Shown: in pieces, positions 9,029 through 17,323 of the stretch
Position numbering within the stretch: the first letter of the stretch is position 1
Layout of the letters: each line of letters begins with the position of its first letter
Assembly: GCF_004117075.1 (NCBI RefSeq)
Contig: NZ_CP026721.1
Location: 1,426,001 to 1,490,000, forward strand
DNA length: 64,000 bases
DNA from: Fervidobacterium changbaicum
GTDB lineage: Bacteria; Thermotogota; Thermotogae; Thermotogales; Fervidobacteriaceae
Direction of reading: 5' to 3'
Position numbers and translations under genes: made by a program
The notes under the pieces: generated by a model
Told to the model about the DNA's origin: nothing
Database searches by the model: none
What the model saw: the letters and a program-made list of their open reading frames with translations, nothing else

Positions 9029-9832
9029 CTATCCAAGTAACCTTAGAACATTCAAGGCGTTCACGTTAGATTGACCAAGTATACCCGCAGTTGCCTGCTG
9101 CTGCAATCTTGTCCTTATCAAATCCATCATACCACGTGCCATATCTGTGTCTGTCAAAACACTCACGGAGGAGGTGAGGTTTATCATCGTATTGCTCAGT
9201 TCCCTTGCTGCACCTTCAAGCCGGTTTGTTACACTACCAACGTAACTTCTCGTTCGCGAAACATTCTCTATTGCCGTATCAAGAACTTTAAGGGCATTTT
9301 GAGCATTTTCAGTACTGTTAAGATTCACATTTTCAAGTCCTAAAGACCTAATGTCCATGCCTGGGAGGGTGATCCTCATTCTCTGCCCTTCATTTGGACC
9401 AAGTTGCACTTGCATGTCCTTAATATCACCACCAAGAACTCTTCTGTTGTTATATGTAGTCTGATCGACCACCTTGTTTATACCTTGTGCCAACTGTGAA
9501 AATTCCTGCTGTAAAGCCGCACGCTCATTTTCCGAAAGAGTCCCATTCGAAGCTTGAACTGCTAACTCCCTCATTCTTTGGAGGTTGTTTGAAATGCTTT
9601 GAAGACCGCCTTCTGCAACGTTCATAACGCCGATTGCATTGTACGTACTCATCATAGCTTCGCGATAGCCGTTGATTTGCGAACGTATGCGCTCGGCTAT
9701 CGCTCCAAAAGCCACGTTCTGTTGAATTGGTACAGTTGCCTGTGCCAAACTCTGCATCTGGCTATTGTGATGCGTTTGTAAATTTTGAAGGTACCTAATA
9801 GCCCACATTCCTACGTTGTTATTAATCCTCAT
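9029..9832 (-). CDS. divergent short flagellin
   Basis: This flagellin-family protein of about 267 residues has only the conserved D0/D1 terminal domains. The N-terminus MRINNN and the segment NLQRMRELAVQASNGTLS match flagellins. The C-terminus DTDMARGMMDLIRTRLQQQA and LGQSNVNALNVLRLLG also match. The middle variable domains (D2/D3) present in the two other flagellins of this window are missing. The highly conserved LSSG-x-x-[IV]N-x-A-DDAAGLAI region is replaced by an unrelated-looking stretch (LAQATVPIQQNVAFGAIAE). ATG at 9832 is chosen over ATG at 9838 because AGGGAGGG lies 6 bases before the former and touches the latter. A sigma-28-like promoter lies upstream. It could be a minor filament subunit, for example proximal to the hook; that role is inference. 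Confidence 0.88.
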   Translation of the reverse strand: MRINNNVGMWAIRYLQNLQTHHNSQMQSLAQATVPIQQNVAFGAIAERIRSQINGYREAMMSTYNAIGVMNVAEGGLQSISNNLQRMRELAVQASNGTLSENERAALQQEFSQLAQGINKVVDQTTYNNRRVLGGDIKDMQVQLGPNEGQRMRITLPGMDIRSLGLENVNLNSTENAQNALKVLDTAIENVSRTRSYVGSVTNRLEGAARELSNTMINLTSSVSVLTDTDMARGMMDLIRTRLQQQATAGILGQSNVNALNVLRLLG

Positions 9833-9867
9833 AACCATCCCTCCCTACCGGCATGGACGGGGAATAA

Positions 9868-9893
9868 ATATCGCAAAAATCTAATAAACTTTA
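9868..9893 (-). promoter_or_regulatory. sigma-28-like promoter of the divergent flagellin
   Basis: Read on the minus strand, TAAAGTTT (9893-9886) is followed after 10 bases by TGCGATAT (9875-9868). The sigma-28 consensus is TAAAGTTT-N11-GCCGATAA, so the -35 is perfect, the -10 keeps CGATA, and the spacing is one base short. It lies about 35 bases before the flagellin start. Confidence 0.65.
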
Positions 9894-10255
9894 TCTAGCC
9901 ATTTCTTGTGCTCTAATATATTAGACCATCGATGGGTGAAAATCGTTCAAAGGGAATTTAGTAATAAATTTATAGGAACCAATGTTATCATTCCAGAAAA
10001 ATAAAATCGAACAACGGCAAAAGAACATGTCAAAATTGATAAAAGTATCTTAAAAAAGGGCCAAAAACTTTCTGCGATTTGTTCAGTGAAAGTCGAAGCA
10101 CAAGAGGCAGTAAATGGAAAAGCGCGGATAACCTTAAGCGATTTTTCAAAAACAGCATTTTAATGGTCAATGGGATATAATTTACAAGATTTTGTTATTG
10201 AATGCAAGTCTTTTTGCATAAGTGTCCGACTATTATCTACGAATAACGAAAGGAG
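9894..10255 (+). other. intergenic region with a possible small gene remnant
   Basis: There is no complete gene here. A frame without a start codon is open from 10005 to a TAA at 10161-10163. It encodes a plausible but unrecognised 52-residue tail (ending ARITLSDFSKTAF), which may be the remains of a lost gene. A TATAAT at 10176-10181 could serve the downstream glycosyltransferase gene, but no convincing -35 is visible. Confidence 0.3.
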
Positions 10256-11365
10256 ATGGTTAAAATAGGTCTTAAAATCTCAAGGGTTGGAATAATAGGT
10301 ACTGCTCCACACAGGTTTTTGGATATAACTTTGGTAAGTGAAGTTGAAAACTTGAGATATTTTCATTTCTCTTCTGATAATGAAGCGTTTCAGGCTCTTC
10401 TTGATGTTGGATTGGCATGGGACGATTTCACTAGAAAATTTAGCGGTAGAAGGTTTTCATGGGATACTTTTTACAGAAATTACGCGTCGTATTTACGACC
10501 TGAAAAGAAACTGATAGACATACTACCAACTGAAATGCTTCGAGTAGTAACGCACGAAATCTCGAAAAGCGATATGGTTTGGGTTGGGGACAATGATTTC
10601 GATAGCTCTTTCGTTTTTGCAACGCTCTTGGGAATACTGGGCATTCCATATGTATTAACTTTCAAGGAAACAAGAATATATCCAAACGAATTTGAGTTTT
10701 TTGCTCTTGAGAACGCAGAGCGAATTATAGTTCCACATGATGGATATTTGGAACTCTTAAGGAAAAAGTATAATAAAGATTTCTCAGAAAAAATAGAATA
10801 TGCAGATGTCGATTGGCGCTCAAAAGTGGTCTACGATTTTCTTGAGAAACAAAAAGTTCGAAAACTATCTGAAATGGACAACAAATTTCATGTGTGCATT
10901 CTGAGCGGGAGAGTAATTTGGGACAAAAATGAGACAAGATCTCGTGGCAGATATTATTATGTAGACATAATTGAGGAACTCCTTAGGGCTGGATTTACTG
11001 TACATCTCCATACGAAAGCATTGATTAAATCTGTTAATGAACCAATCTTTGAAAAAGACAATCCATATTTTAAATTGAAACAAAGGTACCAGAATTCATT
11101 TTTTATTGAGGAACCGATTAATCTTCTAAAACCAGAAGGATATCTTGAATTAATGAAATATGACCTGGGATTACTTACATCTGGAGCAGCGACTGAGGAC
11201 CCTGAGTTTATGGAGTTTGAGCAGTACAACATTCCAAACAGATATTATGAATACCTAATGGCTGGAGTTATCCCAATTGCTCCTGAAGGAACATTAAAGT
11301 ATATGGAAAAAATTACAACAACGTCATCTTTTTCAAACATTGTAAAGAGATTCGTGATAAACTAA
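10256..11365 (+). CDS. glycosyltransferase-like protein, GT-B fold, C-terminus probably frameshifted
   Basis: This 369-residue protein resembles GT-B glycosyltransferases. The C-terminal half has a Rossmann-like segment (KFHVCILSGRVIWD) and the late motif NIPNRYYEYLMAGVIPIAPE, typical of GT4-like nucleotide-sugar sites. The frame ends abruptly after FSNIVKRFVIN. In the next frame, KEIRDKLRN and then some 25 sensible residues follow to a TGA at 11437-11439. Adding one T to the T5 run at 11329-11333 would join the two, giving about 394 residues. The ATG at 10256 directly abuts AAAGGAG, so the start is uncertain. It lies between the divergent flagellin and two CDP-glycerol transferase homologues, suggesting a role in surface or flagellin glycan synthesis. 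Donor and acceptor are unknown. Confidence 0.7.
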   Translation: MVKIGLKISRVGIIGTAPHRFLDITLVSEVENLRYFHFSSDNEAFQALLDVGLAWDDFTRKFSGRRFSWDTFYRNYASYLRPEKKLIDILPTEMLRVVTHEISKSDMVWVGDNDFDSSFVFATLLGILGIPYVLTFKETRIYPNEFEFFALENAERIIVPHDGYLELLRKKYNKDFSEKIEYADVDWRSKVVYDFLEKQKVRKLSEMDNKFHVCILSGRVIWDKNETRSRGRYYYVDIIEELLRAGFTVHLHTKALIKSVNEPIFEKDNPYFKLKQRYQNSFFIEEPINLLKPEGYLELMKYDLGLLTSGAATEDPEFMEFEQYNIPNRYYEYLMAGVIPIAPEGTLKYMEKITTTSSFSNIVKRFVIN

Positions 11366-11469
11366 GGAATACTTGTATTTCAACAGTTCCTGAGAAATTC
11401 TTTTGCGACCTCATAAAGGTGGTAGTCAGCTCTTATTGATAGATTTACTTACAGAAACGGGGTGGGCGA

Positions 11470-12594
11470 ATGGAAAGTTTAGTTTCCAACAGGATAACTC
11501 TTTTTACAGGCAACTTCAGCGGTTCTAATACAGTTGCTCTGTACAAATTTCTGAAATCAAATCAGAATATTTTTGACGTGAAATTAATTATTAGGAGTGG
11601 AAATAATTCCTTAGAAGAACTTGAGTTTATCAAAACTTCCAGGTTTTTAATTTATACGGCCTATGATCCAATAAAATATTCAGACGGGCAAATTGTTATT
11701 CAAACTTGGCATGGTTTTCCATTAAAAACCCTTGGTGTTTTAAACCAAAATGATTGCTTGCGAGATAATGGAATATACGTTGACTCTTTAGCAAGATCAG
11801 ACATAGTTTTGTCTTATTCCAAAACATACCAGACATTTTACAATGCTTGTTTTCCCACATTTGCTAGTAAATATTACATTACTGGCATGCCACGAAATGA
11901 TTTTTTATTTCTTCCTTTTGAAAAAGTAAAAGAAAACCTCGAAAGGATATTTGGGATTTGCAAGAGTTCTGAAAAGTTCATTCTTTTTTCGCCGACTTAC
12001 AAATTATCAGGATACAGGGGAGATGACTATCTCCAAACATCGTATTTTGAGTATCTTGACCAAATTTTTAGTGATGAATTTGTTTCGTTTTTGGATGAAA
12101 TCAACAGCGTTTTGTTTTTAAAACTGCATCCTGTTGAAAAAAGGTTCCTTGAATCTTCAGGTTTAATCAAGAAAATCTTTCAGTCAGTAACGAACCGACA
12201 AAGAATTTTCTTGATCAAAGACGAAGATTTGAAAAGAAATTTCACAGACCTTTATGAATTACTACCATGCTTTGATTTGCTTATAACAGACTACTCTTCT
12301 ATTGCCTACGATTGGCTTTTAACCGACAAGCCTGTAGTTAACTATATACCAGACAGGGAATTATACAAGAAGCAAAGAAACTTTCTGGTAGAACCTTTGG
12401 AGTTGTGGGTTCCAGGAGCTATAGCTAAGAATGTTCACGAGCTTCAAAGGGAGATACAGAATTCTTTGAGTGACAAGAATTATCAGAAAAACAAAAGAGA
12501 ATTGCTGAAGAGAATTGTACACCACTATATGGACTCAAAATCTTCGGAACGGGTCTTCAATTTGATTAGAAGTATCTATGAACAGATTGGTTAG
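11470..12594 (+). CDS. CDP-glycerol glycerophosphotransferase family protein
   Basis: This 374-residue protein has the motifs of the TagB/TagF-like family (PF04464): QTWHGFPLKTLG near residue 76, ITGMPRNDFLF, FSPTYK, LKLHP and LLITDYSSIAYDWLLTDKPV followed by a D-x-x-x-Y region. Known relatives transfer glycerol phosphate or ribitol phosphate from a CDP donor to wall teichoic acid or other surface glycans in the cytoplasm. No membrane segments are evident. It is homologous to the N-terminal domain of the next gene (both begin ...GSN-x-x-ALYKF), so the two are tandem paralogues. The ribosome binding site GGGGTGGG precedes ATG 11470. Thermotogales are not known to me to make teichoic acid, so a polyol-phosphate decoration of flagellin or a surface glycan is inferred from the flagellin neighbours. 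Confidence 0.85.
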   Translation: MESLVSNRITLFTGNFSGSNTVALYKFLKSNQNIFDVKLIIRSGNNSLEELEFIKTSRFLIYTAYDPIKYSDGQIVIQTWHGFPLKTLGVLNQNDCLRDNGIYVDSLARSDIVLSYSKTYQTFYNACFPTFASKYYITGMPRNDFLFLPFEKVKENLERIFGICKSSEKFILFSPTYKLSGYRGDDYLQTSYFEYLDQIFSDEFVSFLDEINSVLFLKLHPVEKRFLESSGLIKKIFQSVTNRQRIFLIKDEDLKRNFTDLYELLPCFDLLITDYSSIAYDWLLTDKPVVNYIPDRELYKKQRNFLVEPLELWVPGAIAKNVHELQREIQNSLSDKNYQKNKRELLKRIVHHYMDSKSSERVFNLIRSIYEQIG

Positions 12595-12625
12595 ACAGAT
12601 AGACATAGACTTTAGAGGTGATAGC

Positions 12626-15346
12626 ATGAGCTATTTTAACATGAGAAATCAGTTAGGTATAAGGGACAATCGCATAGCGCTCATAACACATAATTATTCT
12701 GGTTCAAATTCTTTGGCACTTTATAAGTTTCTGATGCAGAAAAAGCCGACCAACGTTGAGTTCAGATTGGTTTCTCAATATTCGGTGATGAATGATAAAG
12801 ATACTAAAGATTACATAGCGTCTTCAAAGGTTGTCTTCACTACATTTGTACCCTTTAAGTTTAGTAAAGAGCAGATTTGTGTTCAAAGTTGGCATGGCTT
12901 TCCTTTGAAAACCCTTGGATTACTCGACCTAAAAGATGAAAAAAATTTGGGATATATTTTGGAAATGATAAGTAAAACAGATATTGTGTTGTCCTATTCA
13001 AGTCTGTATACTACGCTTTTCAATTCTTGTTTTCCACTGACATACGACAATTACGCAATCACTGGTATGCCGAGGAACGATTTTCTTTTCTTAGATAGAG
13101 AAACCTCTGTTAGAAATCTTGCCAAAATCACCAGACTTAGGGAACATGACCTGAGAAAATCACAAATCATTTTCTACATGCCATCGTATAGAGTTACAAA
13201 ATATAGAACGGACAGACAAGAAACTCTAAGTATTGTTGAGGAAACTTTTTTCAACGAAGAGTTCAAAAGGTTCTTAGAGAGGGAGAACTACTTTCTTATT
13301 ATAAAGCTACATCCATTTGAGGATTCCAAGGCTTACGAAATGATGGACCGTTCTCCAAGTAAGCGAATAGCCTTTGTTACAGACTCTGAACTAGAGAAAA
13401 ATTTCCTGGACTTCTATGAATTGCTACCTGCTGGAGACATTTTAATAACGGATTACTCATCCGTCTATTTTGATTGGTTATTACTTAACAGGCCAATAAT
13501 TTTCTTTGTTCCTGATATTGAATTCTATACTGAACGAAGGGATTTTCTATTGGAACCTTTGGACATATGGATGCCGGGTCCGATTTGTCACAACACAAAC
13601 GAACTGATAAGGTCCATAAGTGAAGTTCAAAAGGATACATCATCTTACGCGTCTAATAGAAAATTTGTAACCGAAAGCGTACACGAGTTCAGAGATAACA
13701 AATCTTCCGAGAGAGTGTGGAATCTCTTTCAGGAGTTACTAAGTGGATCGCGTATGCTTCCAAAAAGTAAGCTAGTTTATAAAAACCTTGGCTTTTCGCC
13801 GGTGAATGCGATAAGCTACGAGTATCTAGAAAAAATGTTGTTGGAAGGCAGATTCGAAGAGGTAATAAAACTTTTAACAGAGGAGACCAACCCTACCGAA
13901 TATTATCAATTTATGGCATTGGCAATCTCCTATCTTAATCTCGGCTTAAAAGAAGAAGCTCTAAAAAACATCGAAAAAGCCCGGACATTAAAACCAGAAG
14001 ACGGCGAAGTCTTGGTTAATTATTCGGAGATCTTATATCTAAATAATAAGCTCTCTCAGGCGGCTGAGATAGCTATCCAAGCTTTGGAGTACGTTGAAAA
14101 CGATAGTCATTTGTACGATATTTTGTACGATTTTACTTCTGAAACAGGAGAACATGAAATAGCTTTAAACTTTGCGCACCTTGCAGCAGCAAGCGCACCA
14201 GACAATGAGACCAAAAGCCTTCTGAGTAACAAGTATAAACTCTTAAAAAACAAAAGAAAGGTAATTATCGTATTTGGAGAACTTGTAAATCCAGAGTTGT
14301 TGTATGGCTTGGTAAAAAAGGGGTTTGAGATTATTATTCCTTATTTGAAGAATTCTGATCCATCCAATAGAACCTTTGTTAGAAGCCTTGGAGCAACGAT
14401 GGTACAATATCGGAACTTGTTTGAACTGCTGAACCAGAAGGAAGTTTCTGCAGTCTTATGTTTTGGTAACGCCGTCGGTAATTACTCTTCACCATTCGAG
14501 ATATCACAGATTGTCAGATGTCTTCATGAATTCACAAAAACATACGAATTTCTCAAGACTAAAAATCCAAAAGTAGTTTCTATCTACGGATTTAATTCGA
14601 AGATATCACTTTTTGAGGATCAAACTTTCAATTCGTTATTGGCGCGCAGTCTATCAAACGTAGATTTGATAATCTTCCCAACAGAAAACATGAAGAATTA
14701 TTTTGAAAGTAGATTCCCTGAACTATCTTCCGTTAAAAAACAGGTAATGCTCTTGGACACGTTTGTCGATTTCATAGCTCCGAGTACCGAGTCGTCTAAG
14801 GTAAATAAGTTTTATCTTGCCCTCCCCAATAACTTGGAAGGTTACAATCCGTTGCCCAAAGCGAATTTTGGAAAAATTGACTTCGACCTTGAAAGAATTA
14901 ACAAATTAAGTTTTTGGTCTTGGAAGCGGAATTTGAAAGACCTTGCAAATAGACTTGGTAACTTTGTATTCGGATTAGGTTATTTTGGAACATTTTACAC
15001 TCACAAAGCGAGCTTAGATGATATTCTTACATTCAGTCAAAAGAGCTCAGATATGATGCTGACAGATTCCTTAATTTCTCATATTAATCATATAATCAAC
15101 GTGCCTCAAGATGTCTTGCTATATTTAGCCTTAGGATTGGTGCCTATTGTACCAGAGAATGAAAACGACTTTTATTCGTTGATTACTAAAAATGGAATGG
15201 CTATTTCGATTCCAAAGGATTGCGAATACTTTGAACATTTTACCGTAAGCGAAACCGAAATTGAAGAGATGAGAAAAAATATTAGGCTTTCTAAACATTT
15301 ATGGACTACAGAGAAATTTTTAAAGTTTTTTGACTTTCTTTTTTAA
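12626..15346 (+). CDS. CDP-glycerol glycerophosphotransferase-TPR-glycosyltransferase-like fusion
   Basis: The protein has about 906 residues. Residues about 15-385 carry the glycerophosphotransferase motifs (QSWHGFPLKTLG, ITGMPRNDFLF, IIKLHPFE, ILITDYSSVYFDWLL). Residues about 415-535 look like TPR helices (YLNLGLKEEALKNIEKARTL). The remainder, starting KVIIVFGELVN, resembles a GT-B-like glycosyltransferase and contains LLYLALGLVPIVPEN, similar to the late motif of the 10256 gene. ATG at 12626 is chosen over 12578 because GAGGTGAT lies about 6 bases upstream, and this start avoids overlap with the previous gene. The fusion suggests one polypeptide that adds both a sugar and a polyol phosphate, with the TPRs binding a protein partner. 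That is inference. Confidence 0.82.
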   Translation: MSYFNMRNQLGIRDNRIALITHNYSGSNSLALYKFLMQKKPTNVEFRLVSQYSVMNDKDTKDYIASSKVVFTTFVPFKFSKEQICVQSWHGFPLKTLGLLDLKDEKNLGYILEMISKTDIVLSYSSLYTTLFNSCFPLTYDNYAITGMPRNDFLFLDRETSVRNLAKITRLREHDLRKSQIIFYMPSYRVTKYRTDRQETLSIVEETFFNEEFKRFLERENYFLIIKLHPFEDSKAYEMMDRSPSKRIAFVTDSELEKNFLDFYELLPAGDILITDYSSVYFDWLLLNRPIIFFVPDIEFYTERRDFLLEPLDIWMPGPICHNTNELIRSISEVQKDTSSYASNRKFVTESVHEFRDNKSSERVWNLFQELLSGSRMLPKSKLVYKNLGFSPVNAISYEYLEKMLLEGRFEEVIKLLTEETNPTEYYQFMALAISYLNLGLKEEALKNIEKARTLKPEDGEVLVNYSEILYLNNKLSQAAEIAIQALEYVENDSHLYDILYDFTSETGEHEIALNFAHLAAASAPDNETKSLLSNKYKLLKNKRKVIIVFGELVNPELLYGLVKKGFEIIIPYLKNSDPSNRTFVRSLGATMVQYRNLFELLNQKEVSAVLCFGNAVGNYSSPFEISQIVRCLHEFTKTYEFLKTKNPKVVSIYGFNSKISLFEDQTFNSLLARSLSNVDLIIFPTENMKNYFESRFPELSSVKKQVMLLDTFVDFIAPSTESSKVNKFYLALPNNLEGYNPLPKANFGKIDFDLERINKLSFWSWKRNLKDLANRLGNFVFGLGYFGTFYTHKASLDDILTFSQKSSDMMLTDSLISHINHIINVPQDVLLYLALGLVPIVPENENDFYSLITKNGMAISIPKDCEYFEHFTVSETEIEEMRKNIRLSKHLWTTEKFLKFFDFLF

Positions 15347-16036
15347 AGATGGAGATTTACCGACTAATAACCACATGACCTAATTAATTTTCACTGTTCG
15401 AAAAAGAACGTTTTGCAACTTATTTGGACATGAGTCCATCAAAAAAAGCAGAAGACCAAGCGGATCATATTTTAATAGTTTTAACAGTGTCCATTGGCAT
15501 CAAGTATTTTCTGCACTAACCTAAAGACAAGTTTTTGCGTACGATGCTTAAGCATGATTCATCGAAATTGATAGCCTGTATATGATCTTTTAAGTGATGA
15601 GGTTACTGTGATGGAGAAGGTAATTGAAAAGACTCTATCATTCAGCACTATTCCCTGAAGATGGTACTTTTTTCCCGAAGTTTATGTAAGTTCGACCATT
15701 TGTACGAATACTGTGATAGTATTTATTTGCCAAGAACAGATGGAATATCAGCTACGGCTTAGAAGTTTATTTAACTGCTTATCCAATTCGATGATACAGG
15801 AGTTGATAAAAGCAGTAGACTTACTGACGAAAATAAACATTGAAGAATTCAAGTGACGTTTGACATATTAGAACGCTTAGAAAGGTTCTCTCATAGTGTT
15901 TCTACGGTAGCAATTTCATACACCTTTGTATGAAGGAAAAAATGGAACGACAAATTTCAACAATGAAAGGTATTTTTCGGTTTTGTTGTTGATTTACAAA
16001 ATTGCTAAAAATTAATGACATGGGGGATGTTATATA
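15347..16036 (+). other. decayed coding region without intact gene
   Basis: About 690 bases have no substantial ORF. Short sensible-looking peptides lie in different frames one after the other: KRLYHSALFPEDGTFFPKFM (about 15629-15690), CDSIYLPRTDGISATA (within 15689-15763) and a 38-codon ORF at 15740-15856. The change of frame from piece to piece is what a frameshifted, abandoned gene looks like. I do not recognise the ancestral family. Confidence 0.4.
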
Positions 16037-16808
16037 ATGGATTTCGGAAGGTTAAAAGCGATCATAAGGAATCCTTTTGCATTTGTCAAAAAGAAAAAAT
16101 CAAAACTTTTAAAACTTATGATAACACATCCTTTATCGTTCCCTAAAACCATGTATTATAATTTGAGGTAATACTACTTATGGTCCTCGAGGATCTTCAG
16201 ATTTCCACTATTAACCTTGTGATGGGCAGTGGTCAAGTGTTCAAAGAAGGCAAGCATCTCAATCGATAATAGGCTGATATTAAGGCTTTTCACTTCAAGG
16301 ATTGGGGAAATCGGGCGAATTAGTTATGATAGAACAATTGCACAATTAGCACCGCACAGAAAACTTATTATCGATGGTACTGTGAAATTAGGACTAAGAA
16401 CAAGAGTAATACGGGACCATCGGCCCAACTGAAGATTGGAAAAAACACGTTCATTTCGTCCAACTCAAAATTATCTGTAAAGAAAAAATAGAAATAGGTG
16501 CTAATTGTGCTATATCTTGGGATGTTCAAATTATGGATACAGATTTTCATACTATGGTAACTTGGGAGGCACAGATAGTGAATCGGACTTTAGTAGTCAA
16601 TGGAAAGCTTTGGACACCCACGAAGCCTATTAAAATAGGTAATAACGTTTGGATCGAGAGCCGGGTAAGAATACTTAAGGGTGTTACAATAGGTTATGGA
16701 GCGGTCATAGGAGCAGGGTCGGTTGTTACAAAGGATGTTCTACCGAACACTTTGGTAGCAGGTAACCCAGCGAGAGTTATAAAACAAAATGTAAGTTGGG
16801 TAAAGTGA
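16037..16808 (+). pseudogene. hexapeptide-repeat acyltransferase, broken by stops and frameshifts
   Basis: The start (ATG 16037 after a GGGGGATG stretch) encodes MDFGRLKAIIRNPF...FPKTMYYNLR, the usual N-terminus of small left-handed beta-helix acyltransferases of polysaccharide clusters. The frame then meets TAA at 16169 and TGA at 16220. It continues through GTVKLGLRTRV, loses one base near 16405-16411, continues as [20 protein letters not shown], and loses one base in the A6 run at 16483-16488. The last part, [21 protein letters not shown] through the hexapeptide signature [20 protein letters not shown] to GNPARVIK, is open to TGA at 16808. The ORF from 16533 alone would encode only the C-terminal 91 residues. 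The function, presumably O- or N-acetylation of a sugar, is probably lost unless the indels are sequencing errors. Confidence 0.8.
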
Positions 16809-16902
16809 TACTAAGGCTACATAAAGTGAAAGAGAATTGTATATAAATAAATCTGAGGCAATCACAGATACTGTAAAGTAAGAGAAGTTAAGAACAACTA
16901 TG

Positions 16903-16946
16903 ATAGGGTAGCTGAAGAAAAAACATAAAGAAGCTACCCTATTTTT
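16903..16946 (+). terminator. rho-independent terminator after the acyltransferase pseudogene
   Basis: An 11-base perfect stem ATAGGGTAGCT (16903-16913) / AGCTACCCTAT (16932-16942) with an 18-base loop is followed by TTTTT. Confidence 0.75.
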
Positions 16947-17211
16947 GTATTAATATATAGCATCAGAGAGAAGAGGTTGACAAGCCATGAGCTCGACAGC
17001 AAAGACGTTTCCTGGTAGATGTGATAAACAACAAGAAAAGCAGAATCTTATACGTGGTGGTATTGGACATAACTTTCTCTATATGCAACGTTAAAACTAT
17101 TTGTTGATGTATTAGCAAAAGCAAAATCGAACTCAATGTACTCTGTGATGTTATGGATAAGCATAAAAATACCAAAATCTGATGATCATTCGTCCCAGTT
17201 TCAAATTTAAC
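16947..17211 (+). other. intergenic stretch upstream of flagellin, no supported gene
   Basis: Only short frames are present, such as a 35-codon ORF from 16987 with no recognisable motif and no good ribosome binding site. It looks like more decayed sequence of the same zone. A sigma-28 promoter follows directly. Confidence 0.3.
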
Positions 17212-17250
17212 TAAAAAAATTTTCTAATCTTCCGATAATACAATCGGAAG
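17212..17250 (+). promoter_or_regulatory. sigma-28 promoter of the first major flagellin, overlapped by a dyad
   Basis: TAAA (17212-17215), 15 bases, then TCCGATAA (17231-17238) is close to the TAAA-N15-GCCGATAA form of sigma-28 promoters. The -10 lies inside a perfect inverted repeat, CTTCCGAT (17229-17236) and ATCGGAAG (17243-17250), which could act as an operator or as the base of a transcript hairpin. The start codon is about 80 bases downstream. Confidence 0.8.
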
Positions 17251-17272
17251 CTTCAAGGGGGCCCCCAAAGCT
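17249..17272 (+). repeat. GC-rich imperfect palindrome in the flagellin 5' leader
   Basis: A 24-base imperfect palindrome is centred on GGGGGCCCCC (17257-17266) with AGCT ends. It lies between the sigma-28 promoter and the ribosome binding site, so it would be in the leader RNA and could form a stable hairpin protecting or regulating the mRNA. Confidence 0.55.
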
Positions 17273-17323
17273 GGAAGATAGTATTTGGAAATTTAGGAAA
17301 ACCACACATGGAGGTGGAGAGGT

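Noticed and set aside
16987-17094. 35-codon ORF in the gap before the flagellin
   Set aside because: No motif, weak start context and a surrounding decayed region; not supported as a gene.
15347-17211. Possible insertion sequence in the decayed zone
   Set aside because: No transposase motif, terminal inverted repeats or target duplication could be recognised.
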